Of a DNA stretch of 64,000 nt, positions 57,173-64,000 are shown in pieces. Every line of letters begins with the position of its first letter. Within the stretch, counting starts at the first letter, position 1. The position numbers and the translations under genes are program-made. Source of the DNA: Batrachochytrium dendrobatidis JAM81 (lineage: Eukaryota > Chytridiomycota > Chytridiomycetes > Rhizophydiales); NCBI RefSeq assembly GCF_000203795.2, contig NW_006281115.1:147632-211631 (forward strand), given 5' to 3'. Below the pieces are notes generated by a model, which was not told the origin of the DNA, ran no database searches, and was given only the letters and a program-made list of their open reading frames with translations.

Positions 57173-58807
57173 CTATTCAGCATCCCATCTGTCATTGAAC
57201 CTGCTGCGTCCACGATCTATGCGCACATGTGCAAGGTCAATCACATCGCTTGTGTCTACATGTGGAAACTTTAGCTTCAAAACATTGATTACCTCGTCTA
57301 CTTTTTCAGGCGAAAACATCAGTCTACACACAACCATTCCGTGCCAAACCATTCGCTCATCTTCCCATGTATTTCCCAACGGCATGTGTTTAACATATTC
57401 CCATGCACCATCAATACAGCCACCACGTTTCCCTAATGCAATATACGCCCATACAATCTGTGCATATACTGACGGACTGAAATCATAATTATGATCCACA
57501 AAATAGTATATAATCTGCTTGACAGAAGTCACGTCACCTAGCTCTGTATACCCACGAAGAAGATCGTAAAAGGCTCGATTTAATCCAACTTGGTTGGCAG
57601 TAAGTTGCTTTTTAAGATTGAAAATAGCCGATTGGGAATGAAGCGACCCCACCATTCGTGTCAAACATACTCTAGCATGAACAAATAGGTGTGAATCAAG
57701 TATAATAGTACGATATATGCTCCACACTTTCAAAGTATTCCGCAATCCAGCAAAAGCAACCAACTCTTCGTGTAAAATGGAAGTATCTAACCGAATATGG
57801 GTTGATTCACGCATTTCTTGAATCAAATCCAAAGCGGTTTGATACTCTTTCAAATCGTTGCGACATTGGATCATGATACGATACAGATTGAAATCCATAG
57901 GTTTACCACATTTGAGTGTAAAGTGGTTGATCAAGGCAAATACTGCTTCGTATTTGCGTAGTTGGTGATAGCCTTTACAGATCGAGACAAGAATGGCTGA
58001 TGTGAGTGGGTATTCTGCCATATCCATGTGGTCGAGAAACGATATAATACCAAGCTCATCGCCCTTGAGAGCATATGCATGAGCAAGAGTCTTGAATGCC
58101 ATGTTGGGATGAGTACGTCCAAGTAATTCAAAGTACATCATCGCGATGGGTGAGTTTCCCGAAAGAATATATGCTTGACACATGTATCTAAGGGCAGATG
58201 GATGGCAAGTGTTGTAGCCTTTGGTACGAATGTCCAAGTAGGTGGATTCTACCTTGTCGATTTGATTCAAACGGCCATAGATGTTGATTGCAAGACATAG
58301 AGTGCTGAATATGGGTTGTATGTTATGGGAGAGCATAATATTGTAGATTTGAACAGATTGTGATAAACGGGATGGGTTGGAATGGCCTATGCGAGACTTT
58401 GAATAAAAGACTGAGTTGATTAGAGTATTGTAGTCGGTTGATGGTAGACAGGAGAGCAGTGATGGAGACGACCGTTGAATCTGTAAAAAGAGTTGATATG
58501 CCTGTTGGTCGTTGTTTGTAGACAAGAGTTGAATGAGCTGATTGAGGAGATTGTTGGTAACTGGGACTGTATGAGTATCATGTAGACTGCTCTGGGTGAA
58601 TGAACTCTCTCTACTGCTACTCATAGTGAACAACCTCTTCCTACTGTTACTACCAGCATATAGTCGTGTGAGTGGTCCTGTCATGAGTGCAGCACCATTG
58701 GATTGAACAATGTCTGCTAATCCTGGCTTATGCTTCATACACTTCATTATCTGTCTCGACCAACTGCACATAAACCTTGTGCCATTCCTACCAACACTGC
58801 TGTTCAT
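57173..58807 (-). CDS. Pentatricopeptide repeat (PPR) protein, probably mitochondrial
   Basis: 544 aa, single exon. The N-terminus is basic and Arg/Ser-rich (MNSSVGRNGTRFMCSWSRQI), consistent with mitochondrial import. Helical repeats of about 35 aa with PPR character follow: DYNTLINSVFYSKSRIGHSN, VQIYNIMLSHNIQPIFSTLC, VESTYLDIRTKGYNTCHPSA, FKTLAHAYALKGDELGIISF, FNLYRIMIQCRNDLKEYQTA and SVYAQIVWAYIALGKRGGCI. Fungal PPR proteins bind organellar RNA and act in its maturation or translation; the target is unknown. The gene is 87 bp downstream of the receptor gene on the same strand. A 3' remnant of a second copy lies at 53018-53129. Confidence 0.88.
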   Translation of the reverse strand: MNSSVGRNGTRFMCSWSRQIMKCMKHKPGLADIVQSNGAALMTGPLTRLYAGSNSRKRLFTMSSSRESSFTQSSLHDTHTVPVTNNLLNQLIQLLSTNNDQQAYQLFLQIQRSSPSLLSCLPSTDYNTLINSVFYSKSRIGHSNPSRLSQSVQIYNIMLSHNIQPIFSTLCLAINIYGRLNQIDKVESTYLDIRTKGYNTCHPSALRYMCQAYILSGNSPIAMMYFELLGRTHPNMAFKTLAHAYALKGDELGIISFLDHMDMAEYPLTSAILVSICKGYHQLRKYEAVFALINHFTLKCGKPMDFNLYRIMIQCRNDLKEYQTALDLIQEMRESTHIRLDTSILHEELVAFAGLRNTLKVWSIYRTIILDSHLFVHARVCLTRMVGSLHSQSAIFNLKKQLTANQVGLNRAFYDLLRGYTELGDVTSVKQIIYYFVDHNYDFSPSVYAQIVWAYIALGKRGGCIDGAWEYVKHMPLGNTWEDERMVWHGMVVCRLMFSPEKVDEVINVLKLKFPHVDTSDVIDLAHVRIDRGRSRFNDRWDAE

Positions 58808-58893
58808 TCAAAAGACAACTCTCAACCTTGAATCCTTCAACACATGAAAATATACAATGTTTATTTCATCCAACAGCCAGAGTTGGAATACAA

Positions 58894-60771
58894 TCAATGT
58901 CCCTGATGCTTTGTTCTTATATACTTTGATGATCGTCCAGCAGTCCCCTTGCGAGTTGATCCATCACTCCCTCTAGTAGGCTGCTGCATTACCAAGCAAT
59001 CAAATAAGCATTGTATTCCTTTGATATCCATCAAATAAACATTGTCATAATAGGCTTACCGGGTCTAGCAGAATACCATACAGAAACAACGCAATGGTAA
59101 TCACTTCGGCAAAATGACTTGCTGACTCGCCGATAATAAACAGAAACGGATTGTTTCGACACTTGGTGAACTTGACAATGAATATTACAACTGATGCTAA
59201 TCCTGCTATTGGTGGTCCAAATGCCATGACTCGAACCTACAACATTCACAAGTATTCAAACATGTCAATTACCACAGCAAGGCATATCACCACATAAATC
59301 AGTCTACCTTGCTAATCATTTGATCTCGCTTTCCTCGCTTGTCTTGTCTAATCAATCCTAGTCGAGCAAGAAACAAATGTCCACAATACATGTAAAGTGG
59401 TGAGATCAGCACCTGTAGCACCACAGATTCAGGTAAAATTAGAGCATGTTAATATTTTCCCATTCAAGCAGGACAATACCCAACTTACCATAATCGTGCC
59501 CATATATATGGTGTCGCTCAGAAACAGAATCTTGTTTTGCTTTTTTTGTGCCTGCACCACACAGATTGCAACTTCTAGTGCAAAATAGATGGAAACTATA
59601 AACCCTGATGCAATTTGAGAATATCCAAGGGTTTTTGAAGGTGATAGTGCCAATCCAGTACGGCATATCTCGATCCAATGCAATGCCATCAGCACATAGG
59701 CTAGAATCGAAAACAAATAAAACAAGGAGAGGATCATGCGCATGATAATTGGGCTAGCAATACTGCTTACAGAGTATGGATCAATTGAAAAGAATATAAA
59801 CCGAACTATACATGTCATGGTTTCAAATTAGACAACCGTTTGATCATTCCCAAGAAACACATTCAACAGAATACATACACAGTCCAGAAGCATGGATCAA
59901 ACACAAGCAAACATGTCGGACACCACCCAATTGCCAGTCATTTGCCTTGAATGTCAGGTAGTTGAAATATGTCAACAGCACAAATACGAGCGTGTAGACC
60001 AACAACCACGAGTATATAAAATACGGCCAGGCATAACCAAACTCTTCTCGCTCCGATTTACAGTTACTAGCCTGAACTCGCCACCAGCTGTAGATTACTT
60101 TTGGACAATCACACTGACCATCAGAGTTGCATGTGCCTATTCTAGAACAATTGTTGGGACATAAAACTACATTTGATGGCGAGATGTTGGTATCTAAAAG
60201 AAACTGGTAGCTAGAAAATAAACCAAGTCCAGCCATGTCTGTGTCTATCGAGTTGATTTGAACATTTAATATATGATTAAACTATGACAAACGAATTGAT
60301 AATCAACATACCTGTGGCTGGTTCTACATGAATGCTGGATGGTTGTGGAAATGAATCAAGGTATACTTTTGATTGTATTGCGGCTTGTATAGACAAGGAT
60401 GGAGAGGGTTGTTGCAGTGAAGACGATATGGTATTAGTCGACAAGGACTGGACTGGCTCTAATTCATGGTGTGTTTGCATTAGTGCATGCCAAGGAATGG
60501 AATGTTGTTTAATCAGCTGGGTTGAACTGGAAAAGCTATTTGTTAAATGGTGCAAAGTAGAAGAGTCGGTCGGTGATGATACAATAGCAGAAGAGTGTAT
60601 AGAGCTGATTGAATGGGTTGTTTCGATGGATTCATGAGTCTTGATGGATTCTAACTGAGTGGTGGTGGATGGCAGCAATGCTTGTAAATGCACTGAACTG
60701 TCATGATGGATTTGTGTAGTTGCAAAAGTATGGCTGATCAACAGCACAAGTACTAGCGTAGTTCTATGCAT
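58894..60771 (-). CDS. Secreted-leader, EGF-like and multi-TM receptor-like protein
   Basis: Multi-exon gene. Exon 1 (60312-60771) starts MHRTTLVLVLLISHTFATTQ (signal peptide) and continues as a Ser/Thr/His-rich ectodomain. Exon 2 begins at 60244 in phase (PAT|DTDMAGLGLF). It has an EGF-like Cys cluster, CPNNCSRIGTCNSDGQCDCP, followed by the first TM (YSWLLVYTLVFVLLTYFNYL). Later exons add further TM helices (ILSLFYLFSILAYVLMALHW, IASGFIVSIYFALEVAICVV, GPPIAGLASVVIFIVKFTKC, FAEVITIALFLYGILLDP). The last exon is Arg/Lys/Ser-rich (QPTRGSDGSTRKGTAGRSSK) and ends TGA at 58894-58896. About six or seven TMs suggest a GPCR-like sensor; a ligand or G-protein link is not shown. The upstream start at 60771 is the first ATG after an in-frame TTG. 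Confidence 0.7.
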
Positions 60772-60849
60772 GGGTTCTATCTTCAAAACACTAATACAGC
60801 AGCACAGTTATTGAAATGCAAACAACCTGCTGTAACCATTTCCATCAAC

Positions 60850-61263
60850 TTATGTTGGCGACCCTTTGTTTGATATGCATAATTCAATCTTGTAAAAACA
60901 CGCTTTACGATTCATGACAGTTGGAATGAAAACATAACATGAAATAAACGAGAAACTGTCGGAATTATCAACCTTGGTGTTGTTGATTTGCAAATATCGA
61001 TATATTGCTTGACTGTTGGTTGGAATGGCATGTTCAGCTATTGCTTGTGTATCATGTATCACGACGACAATCTGACTTGTTGACACGACCAGTTTGTCAA
61101 CGATGCGCAACTCCAGTCGATACAATACATAACAACGACACACATCTGGTATATCGATGACTGTTTGTTGAGCGTGTTGAGTCTGGTGCTGGTGTTGGTG
61201 TTGATGTCGATGCGAGAGTTTCAGCGTTTCACATATACAAGGTTTACTGTGTTTTTGATGCAT
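60850..61263 (-). CDS. Unrecognised 137-aa ORF in spacer C (unit 3)
   Basis: ATG at 61263; His/Gln-rich N-terminus (LSHRHQHQHQHQTQHAQQ) then a coding-like segment (LVVSTSQIVVVIHDTQAIAE, SDSFSFISCYVFIPTVMNRK). The same frame in unit 2 (53189-53600) stays open but its ATG is replaced by ACG and it lacks 6 bp in the CTGGTG-type run. That start loss is compatible with decay, or the ORF may be chance. Family not recognised. Confidence 0.3.
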   Translation of the reverse strand: MHQKHSKPCICETLKLSHRHQHQHQHQTQHAQQTVIDIPDVCRCYVLYRLELRIVDKLVVSTSQIVVVIHDTQAIAEHAIPTNSQAIYRYLQINNTKVDNSDSFSFISCYVFIPTVMNRKACFYKIELCISNKGSPT

Positions 61264-61769
61264 GCTTTTGGATTAAAAACTAAACATTTACATGACATTG
61301 TTGATACTTGTTGAGTTTGCAACTCTGGTTTGATACAAATTGAACATTATGATATTGGTAATATGCACGAAAACAATGGTCGCATTTGTAAAACATGCAA
61401 TCATTATTATATCGAATTAGAATGCAAACGTGTGAGTTTGACTGACACTATCCAAACAGTAGACTCGATATCTGGATTGCAATGTATGAATCTGATGATC
61501 GCACAATGTATGATTCCACAAACCCAAAAATGCAAGGTGTAAACATATCAGTTCAAACCCATTGTATAACATTTACTGTTGGTGTATTGACTGGTATCAG
61601 TGGAACTGATGTAGCAATTCCACAACTTCAATGATATTGACGAGACCAATATTTAAACATCGTTATAAAAATCAAGATTTTAACACGCATTAATCTATTA
61701 TCACATGGCACACTATGAATTACTTGATTTGGTTCAATTTATTTTTGAATAGTTTATTCAAGCCAAGGA

Positions 61770-62324
61770 TTAGTGTTTGGTAAGCATCTTTTTTAATCGT
61801 TCGAGTTTGCCCCTCCATCCAGTGCCAGATTGCTCTTCAAACTCTTTTCTTAGGTCCTTTTCCTGTCGCTTTGCATTCTTGCATCGTTTTTTCAACTGTA
61901 AAAACTTTTTACGTCTGCGCGCAAATGATTCGTCACCGTTGCTACCATAATAATCATTACCAAACGAGTTAAGATGCATGTTTTCTTGTTCTAATTTTAA
62001 GGCGGCTTTATCTTGCTCGAACTCTTTCTTGTATTTATGATATTTATCGCATATATCTTCCCTTTTACGTTTGGCATCATCCAGTCTACTTTTGGCACTA
62101 TTGCCGTCGTTTGATGGTCCTGGTTCACTTGAATCACCGTTGTTCGATGGCCCCGGTCCACTTGAATCGCCGTGGTTTGATTCACGTCCGACAGCTTTTT
62201 CCCAATCTTTACCAGGACTACGTTTTGACAACTGATGCGATCGAGTTTCTGCATTGGGCGTAGTTACTAACGCACTGGCAACTGCTGATACGGACAGTAC
62301 AAGTATAATGTCTGTAAATTTCAT
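61770..62324 (-). CDS. Secreted Lys/Glu-rich protein, MKFTD family, copy 3
   Basis: 184 aa. Signal peptide and SKRSPGKDWEK as in the others, with one change (ALVTTPNAE). Two PGPSN units (GPGPSNNGD, EPGPSNDGN). The central helix is a third version (FEQDKAALKLEQENMHLNSF, NDYYGSNGDESFARRRKKFL). The C-terminal RQEKDLRKEFEEQ and LERLKKMLTKH are close to copy 2. One of three paralogues that share ends and differ in the middle. Confidence 0.85.
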   Translation of the reverse strand: MKFTDIILVLSVSAVASALVTTPNAETRSHQLSKRSPGKDWEKAVGRESNHGDSSGPGPSNNGDSSEPGPSNDGNSAKSRLDDAKRKREDICDKYHKYKKEFEQDKAALKLEQENMHLNSFGNDYYGSNGDESFARRRKKFLQLKKRCKNAKRQEKDLRKEFEEQSGTGWRGKLERLKKMLTKH

Positions 62325-64000
62325 ATGATCAAACGTAGGCTTAAACTATGCTGCTGGTAAAACAATGGATGACAAACTAGTATTTGGTTGGAATGCTTTG
62401 ACGATAGAAATTACCCTGCAATTTAGTCATTTTATATGACAGGATACACAAAACTCCCTGATTATACTCAAATCACTCATATTTAATCCCTGATCACTAT
62501 TGTCAATGCATTTAATGCTTGTAAGTGCTTAAATACTCCCTTAAACACGTTTGTCTCAAAAACAAAGGGTGTTTGTGTAGCATACAGCAACTTTTGGACA
62601 GCACGAGCTATGGTATTCAAATGATATGCGGCTGTTGATGGCAAGTAGGTGTGCTATGTTGTGTTTAGCACATATCAATAGCATCATGTCTTGCCATGCA
62701 TTGGCTTGACATTTGTATTGGACAGTATCAACAATCAAAGTGACTGCAATCATAAACTACAACTGAACGGAGTTATTACGTGCCGGACAAGGGATAGTAT
62801 AGGGATAAAATGCATTTTTGAGGTGGCTAATTTTAAACCCTTACTAAAACAATACTAAAAATAAACAATAGGGATGATAAGGACATTGTATACAGATACA
62901 CTAATATGATTCCGTATCATAGCCTCAAATAAAGTGGAGTTTTGACATGACTCCAGTTTATCAATCCAGTCGCATGCAGTCAGTTTGAGTGATTTATTGT
63001 TTACTGTGTTGGAAACGTGATCACTGCAAGTGGTTGGACTGGTCAATGGCATCAACAGTATCAATCAAGTGATCATCATTAGTTATACTGTAACACAACT
63101 ACACTGTAAAAGTGGTTCAGATCACCAAGTTTAACTATACCTAATATCAATCGTCAATCGCTGAAACGTGTGTATACATGTATATACAATAGCGACCAAT
63201 CAATGACTGCAACGCAATCTCACCATAACTGCGATGGACGCAACCAATTTGTTGGTCAGTCACACCACACATTTACATTGTTATTTGCAACGACACCAGA
63301 TGGAATCATTGCATCATTGCAAGGACTGTCGAGTATATAAACAATGTTCAAATTGTATCACAATCATCACGATCATCAGTGATGTACTGGATATTTGATC
63401 AACTGTATCCAGACTACACGACTGATTATGAACTGATTATGGACTGATAGTATCGTGTTCTATAGTTGCAGTTGTAATTGCAGTTATAGTAACCAACATA
63501 TCAAACACTGATATGACCAAAATCAAACCACTGTTGAATTGGACCCAGTGTATTCAATCAACACCACAATCCATGTCATGGATCGTGTCGTTCAATACAC
63601 CAAACACAATGATCCATGTGATGACTGGTGCTGTCTATATAACCACGCTTGTATATATTGGTTTGATCACATTGGTTGTATGTGTCGAGTTGCACCGACA
63701 CACTGTAACACCATATGTGGTGAATGGTGGTATCAAATCTAGTTTACAACTGTCAAGTACAGCCAAACACGCTCCGACTGTATTAAACTGTTGATGTTGG
63801 ATGTGGTCTGATTGACACCGACATGTGAATCTGGCATGCTCGGGTTGTGATTGCGGAACTTTGTGATATATTGCACATGCATTGACTTGGATAGCAACAT
63901 GCATAAAGTTTGAGTGTCAATGGTGATAACGGATCGATACATGTGCAGGCTAGTACAGTACAGTACAGTACAATGCAGTATGTACAGTATATCACAATAT
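62325..64000. other. Promoter of secreted copy 3 and spacer B, third copy
   Basis: 62325-62535 matches the promoter of the other MKFTD genes. From about 62535 to the window end is spacer B. ORFs that recur in all B copies (for example 63513-63794 on plus and 63635-63904 on minus) have no family resemblance and lie on opposite strands of the same DNA, so none is accepted as a gene. Confidence 0.5.

Larger units (their letters stand above)
53120..60780. repeat. Tandem array unit 2 (complete, ~7.66 kb with LTR)
   Basis: Spacer C (53120-53960), secreted gene 2, solo LTR, spacer B, PPR gene and receptor gene. Without the LTR and its duplicated target it is about 7.06 kb. All shared parts are in the same orientation in units 1, 2 and 3. 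Confidence 0.85.
60781..64000. repeat. Tandem array unit 3 (continues beyond window)
   Basis: Spacer C from 60781 is nearly identical to 53120-53960. Secreted gene 3 and spacer B follow, running to the window end at 64000 inside B. It carries no LTR. A GTACA microsatellite near 63950-63970 is longer than in units 1 and 2. Confidence 0.9.

Noticed and set aside
40776..64000. CRISPR array or other prokaryotic system suggested by the many short repeats
   Set aside because: The repeats are kilobase-scale segmental duplications and microsatellites in intron-containing eukaryotic DNA; there are no regularly spaced spacers.
1..64000. tRNA, rRNA or snRNA genes
   Set aside because: No cloverleaf A/B-box pairs or rRNA-like blocks were recognised by eye; a tRNAscan/Infernal run would be decisive.

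Overview
The window looks like nuclear DNA of a zoosporic (chytrid) fungus, most likely Batrachochytrium or a close relative. Three things point there. Genes are packed closely, with many short GT-AG introns of about 60-100 bp. A cilium/flagellum gene (ARL6/BBS3) is present beside ordinary fungal housekeeping genes. There is also a secreted fungalysin (M36) metalloprotease and families of small secreted lysine-rich or coiled-coil proteins of the kind expanded in amphibian-killing chytrids. The species call is inference from family recognition; no search was run.

Positions 1-40.8 kb form a gene-dense, mostly single-copy compartment. In order: PPWD1 cyclophilin (-, 5' part only), a Ser/Gln-rich protein (+), ALADIN nucleoporin (+), an MFSD1-like transporter (+), fungalysin M36 (+), a Thr/Pro-rich mucin-like surface protein with seven internal repeats (+), an F-box/LRR protein (+), proteasome adaptor ECM29 (+), an unrecognised multi-exon gene (+), a BAG-like protein (-), SDHAF4 (-) head-to-head with FRG1 (+), mitochondrial ribosomal protein L47 (-), 6-pyruvoyl-tetrahydropterin synthase (+), V-ATPase subunit H (+), kinetochore NUF2 (-), a bacterial-type class II HMG-CoA reductase with a large unknown C-terminal extension (+), and ARL6 (+). 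Intron junctions were resolved by hand for many of these and restore frame against the known families.

Positions 40.8-64 kb form a repeat-built accessory compartment. The left half holds three copies (one truncated) of a ~2.1 kb unit, each carrying a 209-aa secreted coiled-coil protein on the minus strand. Between them lie a small cationic secreted peptide gene and an unexplained ORF. A decayed LINE reverse transcriptase (49.0-50.3 kb) follows. The right half is a tandem array of a ~7 kb unit (spacer C, secreted MKFTD-family gene, spacer B, PPR gene, EGF/multi-TM receptor gene). Unit 1 has lost the PPR and receptor genes through a deletion between 10-bp direct repeats. Unit 2 is complete and carries a solo LTR. 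Unit 3 runs off the window.

The contrast is of the 'two-speed' kind: conserved cell biology on the left, recently duplicated secreted proteins and mobile-element debris on the right. The most unusual single genes are the class II HMG-CoA reductase fusion and the repeat-rich mucin. The most informative structural event is the microhomology deletion that separates units 1 and 2.
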